Below, piece after piece: positions 24,354 through 32,614 of a DNA stretch of 64,000 nucleotides. Origin of the DNA: Roseovarius sp. (lineage in GTDB: Bacteria; Pseudomonadota; Alphaproteobacteria; Rhodobacterales; Rhodobacteraceae); the NCBI RefSeq assembly GCF_030373445.1, contig NZ_JAUCYU010000015.1, positions 58,315 through 122,314 on the forward strand, read 5' to 3'. Both the position numbers and the translations under genes were made by a program. Numbering within the stretch: position 1 is the stretch's first letter; every line of letters begins with the position of its first letter. Under the pieces are notes generated by a model. That model did no database searches, was not told the origin of the DNA, and was given only the letters and a program-made list of their open reading frames with translations.

Positions 24354-24773
24354 TCATTGGACGAAACGGAGGGATATGAGCATGGCCGTCGAAAGGACGA
24401 GTGCGACCAAGGCGCCAGCAAGCGCGGGGTCAGGGACGAAGAACGCGGTATAAAGTATTGATGCGCAGTCCAAACTGGCAAGCCACAGAGCAAAGCACGA
24501 GACGAACGCGCATAGGCTGAACACTGCCATTTCGAAGATCGCGATGCGACGCCGTGCTCTCAAGGTCCGAATTGTGAGGGGCACCATGAACAGGACGAAT
24601 GCCATCAGGAGCGCATCATCGTCCGAACCGGAACTCATCAACTGCTTGCAAAAAAACGGCCCGTTCGAACTGCGCTCGGCCAAGCCCGGCGAGAAGCTGT
24701 CGTATCCGAATCCGACAACAACCATGACGATTAGCGAGGCTATATAAGTACAGGAAATAGCGCGACGTGTCAT
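24354..24773 (-). CDS. Orphan membrane protein, 139 residues
   Basis: Four hydrophobic spans (about 9-24, 53-68, 80-100 and 112-133) with short loops and no recognised motif. The gene and its surroundings (24200-24880) are distinctly less GC-rich than the rest of the window, and codon third positions include many A and T. That composition, together with flanking genes of unrelated function, suggests recent acquisition. Between the preceding terminator (24200) and this gene there is about 150 bases with no supportable feature. Confidence 0.6.
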   Translation of the reverse strand: MTRRAISCTYIASLIVMVVVGFGYDSFSPGLAERSSNGPFFCKQLMSSGSDDDALLMAFVLFMVPLTIRTLRARRRIAIFEMAVFSLCAFVSCFALWLASLDCASILYTAFFVPDPALAGALVALVLSTAMLISLRFVQ

Positions 24774-24930
24774 AAAGCAGATTTTTAACCGATACTATGA
24801 TGGCGACAAAGGGCTCTGAGCGAACACTTTGCTTCGGGCTTAATGAACGTTCGTTTGCACCACGGGATGCAAAGGGCTGGGGGCTTTGGCGGCGGGTTTC
24901 CTGCCGCGCGGATACCGCGGCCGGATCCGA

Positions 24931-25956
24931 CTAGCCGCCGCAGATCGCCTGCAGGCGGAGCCAGTCGGAATCGCTGAGCAGGGCCGGCGGGGCGCCGTCG
25001 GCGAAGGGGTCGGCCTCGATCAGGCCGAGGGTGGTTTCGCCGGTTTCGTCACGGGCATAGGCGTAGGGCGCGGCGCGGACCGACCAGGCCTCGAACCCCG
25101 CCAGCAGGGTCTCGGTGTCGAGGCTCATGCCGGGGCTGTCGAGCAGGGTGTCGGCATAGGCGTCGAGCGTGCCGTCGTCGATATCGCCGGTGGTGAGCAG
25201 CCGGAAGCTGGCCCAGACCGAGCTGGCCTCGAGCAGCTGCGCCAGCGGGTCGCGGGCCTCGGCCCGGAGGCGTTCGGCCACCAGGTAGCCCGCCACCACG
25301 TCGGGCTCGTCATATTGTTCCACCAGCCCGCGGCCGATGAGGATGGTCGAGCCGGGCAGGTGGATGGTGCCGTCGATCCCCTCGCGCATGACCTCGAGAT
25401 AGCCGGGGCCATCGGGGCCCGGCACGCGCTGGGCCAGTTTATCAAGGGCCGCGCGCCCCTCGGGCGTGGTGCAGGGGGGGCCGGTTTCCTGCTGGATATG
25501 GCGGAAAAGGGCGGCGCCGATCTCGGCCCGCTTGACCTGCGGGACGACGGTGACGGCGTGGCGGCGCACGGCCTGTGGCAGCCAGATCACGGCAGCGGCG
25601 GTGACGATGACCAGCACGGCCAGCAGGATGACGAGGCGCAGCCGGCCGGGATGGGGGCGGCGGCGGTCGATCGCGGCACAGAGCTTCTCGATGGCGGCGA
25701 TCATGTCGGTTTCGTCTTCGGAGAGTTCGAGCGTCTCGCCCGGGTCGCCGTCGGGGTGGTAGATGGCGGGGCGCCGGCCGGGGTTGGCGCGGGCCACGGC
25801 GGCGAGCGACCAGTGGGTGAGCGCGCGTTCCTGAAGGTCACTGATGATCAGGGTGGCATCGCCGATCGAGACGATCACCTCGGTGCGCTGGGCATCCGGG
25901 GTTGGGCGCCACAGGCCCGAGGCTTCCAGCCGCTGGTATTCTTTCAGTGCCGTCAT
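24931..25956 (-). CDS. Membrane protein resembling an M48 peptidase without its zinc motif
   Basis: 341 residues from MTALKEYQRLEASGLWRP; an ATG at 26034 would add 26 residues. Residues about 115-140 form one membrane span preceded by a basic stretch (RRRPHPGRLRL), so most of the C-terminal half lies outside the cytoplasm. There the phrase LPGSTILIGRGLVEQYDEPD, followed by AGYLVAERLRAEARDP, has the layout of M48 peptidases, where that second stretch should read close to HEIGH. Here both His are replaced (AERLR), so a zinc peptidase activity is unlikely. The M48 assignment is my inference from this one segment. Confidence 0.7.
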   Translation of the reverse strand: MTALKEYQRLEASGLWRPTPDAQRTEVIVSIGDATLIISDLQERALTHWSLAAVARANPGRRPAIYHPDGDPGETLELSEDETDMIAAIEKLCAAIDRRRPHPGRLRLVILLAVLVIVTAAAVIWLPQAVRRHAVTVVPQVKRAEIGAALFRHIQQETGPPCTTPEGRAALDKLAQRVPGPDGPGYLEVMREGIDGTIHLPGSTILIGRGLVEQYDEPDVVAGYLVAERLRAEARDPLAQLLEASSVWASFRLLTTGDIDDGTLDAYADTLLDSPGMSLDTETLLAGFEAWSVRAAPYAYARDETGETTLGLIEADPFADGAPPALLSDSDWLRLQAICGG

Positions 25957-26086
25957 GGCTTTATGGGCCTGCTCTGCCTTTTCGGAAACCTTAGCACGGG
26001 GTGGTGGCAGGCGGCAATTGCCGGGTGACATCAAGGGTTTTGCTGATTCGATGGTTAATGGCGAGGAATGGAAGGGGGGCCGACGT

Positions 26087-26255
26087 CGGTATCACGTCGG
26101 TATTTTGTCGGTATCGCGTCGGTTTCCGGGGCTGTGAGGCGGTTGGTTGATGCGGCGTTCCGGGCGCAACACGCGAGATGTTGTGTTGGGCGCAACGGGG
26201 GTTTGGGGGGAGGGGGCGGCTGTGTGAGGCCCCGGGTCAAGCGCGGGGCGGGGTG
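26087..26255. repeat. Intergenic repeat element, copy 1, with 11-bp iterons
   Basis: Begins with four tandem 11-bp units: CGGTATCACGT, CGGTATTTTGT, CGGTATCGCGT and a degenerate CGGTTTCCGGG. About 86 bases further is GCGAGATGTTGTG followed by GGGCGCAACGGGGG, then a GAGGCCCCGGGTC palindrome. The same order and spacing recur at 48911. The interval between the two flanking genes (25957-26489) holds no gene. Confidence 0.7.
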
Positions 26256-26397
26256 TTTTGGTGTGCTTTGCGAGAGTATGAGTGGGATCGGTGAAAGAGC
26301 CGGGCGGCGCCCGTCCGCGGGTGGGCGCACCGACGGATGAGTTGGTTGATTTATGGTGCGGTCCACCTCTGTCGATTGCTCTGCATGGCAATGTTGC

Positions 26398-26470
26398 AGA
26401 AGCGCCCGCCCGATGGGGCGGACGGGCGCTGCCCAGCGTCGCGCCTTTGGCGCGACTTTATTCCGGGCGG
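26398..26470. repeat. GC-rich dispersed repeat module
   Basis: Contains AGAAGCGCCCGCCCG, an inverted repeat around CGCGCCTTTGGCGCG and the end TTATTCCGGGCGGGG. The same order of elements is found at 28336-28408 and 28741-28811. It abuts the 3' end of the dmdB-like gene. Confidence 0.6.
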
Positions 26471-26489
26471 GGATCCGAAGACGCCGCGT

Positions 26490-28127
26490 CTATTCCGCCA
26501 GCCCCTCCTTCAGGGCCTGGCGCAGCTCGAATTTCTGGATCTTGCCGGTGGAGGTTTTGGGCAGTTCGCGGAAGACCACCTTCTTGGGGGTCTTGAACCC
26601 GGCGAGGCGTTCGCGGGCAAAGGCGATGAGGTCGTCCTCGGTGACGGTGGCGTCTTCCTTGACCTCGACGAAGGCGCAGGGGACCTCGCCCCATTTCTCG
26701 TCGGGTTTGGCGACCACGGCGCAGAGCAGGACGGCCGGGTGGCGCATCAGCACGCCCTCGACCTCGATCGAGCTGATGTTCTCGCCGCCGGAGATGATGA
26801 TGTCTTTCGCGCGATCGGCGATGCGGAGGTAGCCGTCGGGGTGCTGGAGGGCGATGTCGCCGGAGTGGAAATAGCCGCCGCGGAAGGATTCGGCGGTGGC
26901 CGCGGGGTTCTTGAGGTAGCCTTTCATGACCGAGTTGCCGCGGATCATGATCTCGCCCTGGGCCGTGCCGTCCATCGGGATCTGGGACATGCTTTCGGCT
27001 TCCATCGAGGTGATGTCTTCCATCATCGGCATGAGCACACCGGTGCGGGCCTTGATGGCGTAGCGTTCGTCGTCGGTCTCGTCGTTCCAGCGGCTTTGCC
27101 AGACGCATTCGGTGACGTGGCCGTAGGTTTCGGTCAGGCCGTAGACCTGCGTGACGTTGAAGCCCAACGGTTCGATCGCCGCCAGCGTGGCGGCGGGGGG
27201 CGGGGCGCCGGCGGTGAAGACCTCGACGATGTGGTCGAAGTCGCGGCGGTCGGCGGGCTTGGAATTGACGATGGTGTTCAGAACGATGGGCGCGGCGCCG
27301 AAATGGGTGACGCCTTCGTCGGCGATGGCGTCGTAGATGTTCTTCGCCGTGATGTCGCGGCAGCAGATCACGGTGCCGCCCACCATGGGCACGGCCCATG
27401 TGTGGTTCCAGTTGTTGCAGTGGAAGAGCGGCACGATGGTGAGGTATTTCGCGCCGCGGGGGATGGGCCAGCTGACGGTGGTGCCCATGGTCATGAGGTA
27501 GGCGCCGCGGTGGTGGTAGACCACGCCCTTGGGCCGGCCGGTGGTGCCGGAGGTGTAGTTGAGCGCGAGGCTTTCCCATTCGTCCTGCGGCATGATCCAG
27601 TCGAAACCGGGGTCGCCGGTGGCGAGGAGGTCGTCATAGGTCAGGTGGTCGCCGCTGGCGGGGATGCCAGCAATGGGGTCGGGGACCTCGATGATTTTCG
27701 GGGCGGGGCCGTCCATCTTGCCGATGGCTTCGAGCGTGACAGGGAGGAGGGCGCTGTCGATGAGCGCCACCTTCGCCTCGCCGTGATCGAGGATGTAGGA
27801 GATGGTGTCGGATTCGAGCCTTGTGTTGATGGCGTTGAGCACGGCGCCGCAGGCGGGCACGCCGAAATGCGCCTCGGCATGGGCGGGGATGTTGGGCAGG
27901 AGGGTGGCCACCACGTCGCCCGGTTCAACGCCCAGTTTTGTCAGGCCGGAGGCGAGGCGGGTGCAGCGCTCGTGGTACTCGGCATAGGTCTTGCGGAAGG
28001 TCTTGTAGACGAGGGCCTCGTCATCGGGGAAGAGACGGGCGGCGCGGCGGAGGTGCGAAAGGGGCGTGAGCGGCACGAAATTGGCCGCGTTCTTTTCCAG
28101 TCCGGTTTCGTCCTTCATCCAGCCCAT
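26490..28127 (-). CDS. dmdB: Acyl-CoA ligase, DmdB-like (methylmercaptopropionate-CoA ligase family)
   Basis: 545 residues of the AMP-forming acyl-CoA synthetase superfamily. The P-loop is YTSGTTGRPKGVVYHHRG, the second motif YGLTETYGH, the hinge YFHSGDIAL, and the C-terminal LPKTSTGKIQK places the catalytic Lys at 529. Overall similarity is to the medium-chain ligases that include DmdB, which activates methylmercaptopropionate made from DMSP. Substrate cannot be proved from sequence; a general short/medium-chain fatty acid ligase is the alternative. The ATG at 28127 (MGWMKDETG) has GGAGGAGAG upstream. It is single, flanked on both sides by repeats. Confidence 0.85.
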   Translation of the reverse strand: MGWMKDETGLEKNAANFVPLTPLSHLRRAARLFPDDEALVYKTFRKTYAEYHERCTRLASGLTKLGVEPGDVVATLLPNIPAHAEAHFGVPACGAVLNAINTRLESDTISYILDHGEAKVALIDSALLPVTLEAIGKMDGPAPKIIEVPDPIAGIPASGDHLTYDDLLATGDPGFDWIMPQDEWESLALNYTSGTTGRPKGVVYHHRGAYLMTMGTTVSWPIPRGAKYLTIVPLFHCNNWNHTWAVPMVGGTVICCRDITAKNIYDAIADEGVTHFGAAPIVLNTIVNSKPADRRDFDHIVEVFTAGAPPPAATLAAIEPLGFNVTQVYGLTETYGHVTECVWQSRWNDETDDERYAIKARTGVLMPMMEDITSMEAESMSQIPMDGTAQGEIMIRGNSVMKGYLKNPAATAESFRGGYFHSGDIALQHPDGYLRIADRAKDIIISGGENISSIEVEGVLMRHPAVLLCAVVAKPDEKWGEVPCAFVEVKEDATVTEDDLIAFARERLAGFKTPKKVVFRELPKTSTGKIQKFELRQALKEGLAE

Positions 28128-28230
28128 GTCGCTCTCCTCCTTCGCGGTGGGTGTCAGACCAGGGATATTGCGCATTTGGGGCGGCAAAGCAAAGGGTTTG
28201 GTTTGGGGAACTTGGCGGTGCGGTTGGGGG

Positions 28231-28408
28231 CCGGGCGGGCGACTGCCCGTGGGGTGGCGCCGGTGGCCTTTCAGTGATGTGCTTTCATGCCAGCCAAGCA
28301 CTTCTTCACTTGCAGGACGGCGCGACGCCCGCGAAAGCGCCAGCCCGTGGGGACGGGCAGGCGCTCGCCCGGCGCCGCGCCCTTGGCGCGGCTTGATTCC
28401 GGGCGGGG
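28231..28408. repeat. Direct repeat of about 178 bp, copy 1
   Basis: Starts CCGGGCGGGCGACTGCCCGT and ends GGCTTGATTCCGGGCGGG. Copy 2 is at 28637-28811 in the same orientation. The ends are nearly identical, the middle 60 bases diverged. The right end carries two inverted repeats: GCCCGTGGGGACGGGC and a GCCGCGC/GCGCGGC stem. Part of a 735-base gene-free interval (28128-28863). Confidence 0.7.
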
Positions 28409-28460
28409 TTGGGCGGCTGATCTGGTTGGCCTGGTGGAGAGGGCCCGGGGGGCGGTCGGG

Positions 28461-28600
28461 CGCTGCCCGGCGGCGAGCCGTTGGCTCGCCTTGACGCCGG
28501 GCCGGGGGGCTGATCCCAGTTTGCCTTGTGGGGAGGCCCCGGGTCAGGCCCGGGGCGGGTGAGTGAGCGATTGCGCGTCCCGGTCTTGAGCCGGGACCTC
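28461..28600. repeat. Further palindromic repeat modules between the two direct repeats
   Basis: Holds a diverged copy of the right-end module (GCCCGGCGGCGAGCC through GACGCCGGGCCGGGG), the palindrome GGCCCCGGGTCAGGCCCGGG, also near 26230 and 49098, and GTCCCGG-TCTTGAG-CCGGGAC. No gene seen. Confidence 0.55.
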
Positions 28601-28636
28601 GAGCGGTGAAGGGGACGTGTGCCGTCGGATGGTGAG

Positions 28637-28811
28637 CCGGGCGGGTGACTGCCCGTGGGGTGGCGCTGCTGACCTGAGTGGTGAGCACTTTATGGTTGCC
28701 AAGTACATCCAACCTGCTTGTGTGTTGCTTCATTCGCAAAAGCGCCAGCCCGTGGGGACGGGCAGTCGCTCGCCCGGCGCCGCGCTTTGGCGCGGCTTGA
28801 CTCCGGGCGGG
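28637..28811. repeat. Direct repeat of about 175 bp, copy 2
   Basis: Starts CCGGGCGGGTGACTGCCCGT and ends GGCTTGACTCCGGGCGGG, matching copy 1 at 28231-28408. It ends 52 bases before the sulfotransferase start. Confidence 0.7.
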
Positions 28812-28863
28812 TGGCTCGATTGAGAGGTTTCTCTTTTGGCCACTCCCTCGTAGCATCCCGCCC

Positions 28864-29511
28864 ATGATCATCTCGCCCGGGCGCAATTATATCTTCGTCC
28901 ATATCCCCAAGACCGGGGGCACCTCGCTGGCCCTGGCGCTGGAGGGGCGGGCGATGAAGGATGACCTGTTGATCGGGGATACGCCGAAGGCCAGGAAGCG
29001 GCGGGGGCGGGTGCAGGGTGTCACCTCGGCCGGGAGGCTTTGGAAGCACTCGACCTTGCGGGATATCGACGGGCTGGTGAGCCGGGCGTTCATCGAGGGG
29101 GCCTTCGTTGTCACGATGGTGCGGAACCCGTGGGACAGGGTGGTCAGCTATTATCACTGGCTCAGGGCGCAGGGGTTCGATCATCCGGCGGTGAGGCTGG
29201 CGAAGGCGGTGGGGTTCAGCGCGTTCCTGAACCATCCGCAGACGCGGGAGAGCCTCAGGGCGCATCCATATGGCAGCTATGTCACCGGGCCGGAGGGCGG
29301 GGAGCGGTGCGACCTGTTCATCCGGCTTGAACGGTTTGCGGAGGATGCGGAGGCATTGTGGGAGCACCTGGGGTTTCGGCTGGAGCTGCCGCGTGTCAAC
29401 GCCTCGGAGCGGGGGGTGGCGTATCGGGACTACTACTCTGAGACCGATTCGGCGCTGGTGGGGGAGCTCTGCGGGGCGGATATCGCGCGGTTCGGGTACG
29501 TGTTTTCGTGA
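28864..29511 (+). CDS. Sulfotransferase family 2 protein
   Basis: 215 residues. The PAPS-binding 5'-phosphosulfate loop is HIPKTGGTSLA (13-23) and the 3'-phosphate-binding segment VRNPWDRVVSYYHW lies near 86-99, both standard for the Sulfotransfer_2 family. These enzymes transfer sulfate from PAPS to carbohydrates or other small molecules. No signal peptide, so cytoplasmic. Acceptor unknown. Arg-rich strings (RKRRGRVQG) are unusual. It stands alone after a 735-base repeat-filled interval, with no glycan cluster nearby. Confidence 0.85.
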   Translation: MIISPGRNYIFVHIPKTGGTSLALALEGRAMKDDLLIGDTPKARKRRGRVQGVTSAGRLWKHSTLRDIDGLVSRAFIEGAFVVTMVRNPWDRVVSYYHWLRAQGFDHPAVRLAKAVGFSAFLNHPQTRESLRAHPYGSYVTGPEGGERCDLFIRLERFAEDAEALWEHLGFRLELPRVNASERGVAYRDYYSETDSALVGELCGADIARFGYVFS

Positions 29512-29682
29512 GGCTGGTGTCTGCCGGGTGCATGGTGCGGGGCCAGGAGGGGTTCTGTTTCCCTTGGTGAAACAGTGCCGCATTTCCGCCATCTTTCCGG
29601 CAAACGAGCGCCGCAGGTGTGGCCGGATGATCAACCCCGGCGACGCGGCCGGGTGCCTCCGGCGACAGAATTGGACAACGAG

Positions 29683-30324
29683 ATGTTTGAGTCATTTTCC
29701 TTGGCCGACCCCGAGAGCCCCGAAGGGCCGGTGATATCGGGCCTCGTGTCGGGCACGCGGGTGGCCACGGCGATGGGTTGGCAGCCGGTGGAGCGGGTCT
29801 GCGCGGGCGACAGGGTTCTGACCTTCGATGCCGGGCTGCAGGCGGTGACGCAGGTGACGCGCCACGGCTTTTCCGGGCCGGGTGACTGCCCGAAGGCCTT
29901 CTGGCCGATCGAGGTGCCGGAGGGGGTGCTGGGCAACCGGGAGGTCATGCATCTCATGCCGCAGCAGACGATCATGGTGGAGAGCGACACCGCCGAAGAC
30001 CTTTACGGTGATCCGTTCTCGCTTTTGCCCGCCGAAGCGATGGACGCCTTGACCGAGAGCCACCGGGTGCCCCCGCAGGATGGCTTCGAGGTCGTCCGCC
30101 TGCATTTCGCGACCGAGCAGGTGGTGTTCGCACGGGACGGTTTGCTGTTCCTGTGCCCGTCCTCACGCGACATGGTCGCGGCGGCGTGGGAGGCGCCGCA
30201 GGATCCGTTATACGCGATCCTGCCGCTGGACGAGGCGCGCTTCCTGGCCGGGCGGATCGAGCTGGAGGCGGCTTGTGCCGTTGAGGCCGAGTCCGAGGGT
30301 TGCATGGCGGGCCTGCCGGCCTGA
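29683..30324 (+). CDS. Hint-domain protein
   Basis: 213 residues. Residues about 16-150 match the Hint (hedgehog/intein) type 2 domain common in Rhodobacteraceae: GLVSGTRVATAMGWQPVERV, then AGDRVLTFDAG, and HLMPQQTIMVES where the usual block would carry the conserved His. The residue normally Cys at the splice site is not present; SGTRVAT holds Ser/Thr there, so autoproteolysis is uncertain. Start at 29683 (MFESFSLADP) is chosen since upstream in-frame sequence looks non-coding. These domains often sit on secreted calcium-binding proteins; here it is alone. A terminator follows. Confidence 0.75.
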   Translation: MFESFSLADPESPEGPVISGLVSGTRVATAMGWQPVERVCAGDRVLTFDAGLQAVTQVTRHGFSGPGDCPKAFWPIEVPEGVLGNREVMHLMPQQTIMVESDTAEDLYGDPFSLLPAEAMDALTESHRVPPQDGFEVVRLHFATEQVVFARDGLLFLCPSSRDMVAAAWEAPQDPLYAILPLDEARFLAGRIELEAACAVEAESEGCMAGLPA

Positions 30325-30343
30325 CGATCGGGCCGGGAAAGAG

Positions 30344-30380
30344 AAACCGCGCAAGGTGAAGGCCTTGCGCGGTTTTTCGT
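30344..30380. terminator. Bidirectional terminator
   Basis: AAACCGCGCAAGG and CCTTGCGCGGTTT form a perfect 13-bp stem with a 6-base loop. TTCGTTTTT follows on the plus strand and a CTCTTTCCC stretch on the minus strand. It separates the converging Hint gene and fadJ. Confidence 0.85.
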
Positions 30381-30403
30381 TTTTCAGCAGAGCACCTGAA
30401 AGG

Positions 30404-32602
30404 TCAGGCGGCCTGATCCTCGGAGGTGCCGAAGCGGGCGTAGAAGGTCTGGTTCTTCTCGGCCAGCTCGCGCAGCAGGTCGGGGGTGGTGAAGCGGGGG
30501 CCGAACTTCTCGGTCAGCTGATCGCAGCGCTCGGCGGCATAGGGAGCCCCGATGATGTCGAGCCACGAGAACGGCCCGCCGGACCAGGGCGCGAAGCCCC
30601 AGGCGAGGATGGCGCCCACGTCGCCTTCGCGGATGTCTTCGAGCACGCCTTCCTCCAGCGCGCGGACGGCTTCGAGCACCTGGGCGAACATCAGGCGGTG
30701 CTGCACCTCGATCAGGTCGGGCTGGTCTTCCGCGCGGGGGTACTTGTCTTGCAGACCCGGCCAGTAGCCCTGACGCTTGCCCTTCTCGTCGTAGTCGTAG
30801 AAGCCCGCCTTGGACTTGCGGCCCAGGCGCCCTTCGCCTTCCATCCAGAAGATGACCTCGTCGACGGCCTCGTCGGGGTAGTCGTCGCCCATCGCCGCCT
30901 TGGTCGCGCGGGCGATCTTGGCGCCGAGGTCGATGGAGGTTTCATCGACGAGTTGCAGCGGGCCCACCGGGAAGCCAAGCTGCCGCGCCGCGTTGTCGAT
31001 GAGCGCGGGGGCGATGCCCTCGGCCACCATGCGGATGCCCTCGTTGATGTAGGGGATGATGCAGCGGTTGCAGTAGAAGAAGCGCGCGTCGTTCACCACA
31101 ATCGGGGTTTTCCTGATCTGGCGGACATAGTCGAGCGCCTTGGCCACGGCGCGGGGGCCGGTCTCTTTCCCCTTGATGATCTCGACCAGCATCATCTTCT
31201 CGACGGGCGAGAAGAAGTGGATGCCGATGAATTGCTCGGGGGTGTCCGACGCCTTGGCCAGCTCGGTGATCGGCAGGGTCGAGGTGTTGGTGGCGAAGAT
31301 GCAGTCGTCGCCCACATGGGCCAGCGCCTGTTTCGTCACCTCGGCCTTGACCTTGGGGTCTTCGAACACCGCCTCGATGATCAGGTCGCAGCCGTCGAGG
31401 GCCGCGTAATCGGTGGTGGCGGTGATGAGGTCGAGGGCCGCGGCCTTCTTCTCTTCGGTGGCCTTGCCGCGCTTGATGCCCTTGTCCATGTAATCGGCGG
31501 TGTAGGCTTTGCCCTTGTCGGCGGCCTCCTGTTTCTGGTCGATCAGCACGACCTGCATGCCGGCCATGGCCGAGACGAGGGAAATGCCCGCGCCCATCAT
31601 GCCGGCGCCGAGGACGCCGACTTTCTTCACCCTCTGGTCGGGCACGTCGGGGCGGTTGGCGCCCTTCTCAAGCGCTTCCTTGTTGACGAAGAGCGACCGG
31701 ATCATGGCCGAGGAGGACGGGTTCATCAGGACGTTGGTGAACCAGCGCGCCTCGATCTTGAGCGCGGTGTCGAAGGGGACAAGCGCGCCCTCGTAGACGG
31801 CGGAGAGGAGGGCCTTGGCGGCGGGGAAGGCGCCCTGGGTCTCCTTGTTCACCATGGCCGAGGCACCCACGAAGGTCATGAAGCCCGCCGGGTGGTAGGG
31901 GGCGCCGCCGGGCATCTTGTAGCCCTTCTCGTCCCACGGCTTGACGATCTGCGGTTCGCTCAGAACCCACTCCTTGGCCTTGGCGAGCAGCTCCTCGGGG
32001 GCCACGACCTCGTCGACCACGCCGGCGCTCTTGGCCTTTTTCGGGTCGTTCAGCTTGCCCTGCAGCAAGAGCGGCGAGGCCGCCATGGCGCCCAGCTTGC
32101 GGACAAGGCGGGTGGTGCCGCCCGCGCCGGGGAAAATGCCGACCATGATCTCGGGCAGGCCGATCTTGGCCTTGGGGTTGTCGGCGGCAAAGATGCGGTG
32201 GCAGGCGAGCGGGATTTCGAGGCCGATGCCGAGCGCCGTGCCGGGGAGGGCGGCGGCGATGGGCTTGCCGCCCTTGTTCTTGTCGTCCATCCCGCCGCGT
32301 TCGATCTTGCGCAGGATCCCGTGCATGTTCATCAGCCCCTCGAACAGGCCCTTGGCCGGCTCGTCGCCCGCCATGTCCTTCATTTTCGAGATGACGTTCA
32401 GGTCCATGCCGCCGGCAAAGCTGCCCTCCTTGCCGGAGGTGATGACGATGCCCTTGACCGCGTCATCGGCCAGCGCGTCGTCGATCAGCCCGTCGAGCAC
32501 GGGCCAGGCTTCCATGGTCATCACGTTCATGGACTTGCCTTCGGTGTCCCAGGTGATGACGGCGACGCCATCGGCGCCTTTTTCCATCGTGAAATCAGTC
32601 AT
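30404..32602 (-). CDS. fadJ: Multifunctional enoyl-CoA hydratase / 3-hydroxyacyl-CoA dehydrogenase
   Basis: 732 residues, alpha subunit of the fatty-acid oxidation complex. Residues 1-190 are the crotonase-type hydratase with both catalytic glutamates, Glu129 (GIGLEIPLACH) and Glu151 (GLPEIMVGIFPGAGGT). Residues about 325-510 are the NAD-binding domain with GAGMMGAG at 332-339, followed by the 3-hydroxyacyl-CoA dehydrogenase C-terminal domains (FFSPVEKMMLVEII, GFYDYDEKG). It works with the thiolase encoded upstream at 33734-34945. Its first 13 codons are duplicated in the scar ORF at 33136-33264. Confidence 0.95.
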   Translation of the reverse strand: MTDFTMEKGADGVAVITWDTEGKSMNVMTMEAWPVLDGLIDDALADDAVKGIVITSGKEGSFAGGMDLNVISKMKDMAGDEPAKGLFEGLMNMHGILRKIERGGMDDKNKGGKPIAAALPGTALGIGLEIPLACHRIFAADNPKAKIGLPEIMVGIFPGAGGTTRLVRKLGAMAASPLLLQGKLNDPKKAKSAGVVDEVVAPEELLAKAKEWVLSEPQIVKPWDEKGYKMPGGAPYHPAGFMTFVGASAMVNKETQGAFPAAKALLSAVYEGALVPFDTALKIEARWFTNVLMNPSSSAMIRSLFVNKEALEKGANRPDVPDQRVKKVGVLGAGMMGAGISLVSAMAGMQVVLIDQKQEAADKGKAYTADYMDKGIKRGKATEEKKAAALDLITATTDYAALDGCDLIIEAVFEDPKVKAEVTKQALAHVGDDCIFATNTSTLPITELAKASDTPEQFIGIHFFSPVEKMMLVEIIKGKETGPRAVAKALDYVRQIRKTPIVVNDARFFYCNRCIIPYINEGIRMVAEGIAPALIDNAARQLGFPVGPLQLVDETSIDLGAKIARATKAAMGDDYPDEAVDEVIFWMEGEGRLGRKSKAGFYDYDEKGKRQGYWPGLQDKYPRAEDQPDLIEVQHRLMFAQVLEAVRALEEGVLEDIREGDVGAILAWGFAPWSGGPFSWLDIIGAPYAAERCDQLTEKFGPRFTTPDLLRELAEKNQTFYARFGTSEDQAA

Positions 32603-32614
32603 TTGGTCTGTCTC

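Noticed and set aside
24082..24453. 123-codon plus-strand frame after the SPOR gene
   Set aside because: Starts inside the SPOR gene and crosses its terminator; no independent start or motif.
26050..26400. Open frames reading RYHVGILSV in both copies of the iteron element
   Set aside because: The shared peptide arises from the 11-bp DNA repeats read in one frame; the frames differ after the repeat, so it is not a conserved protein.
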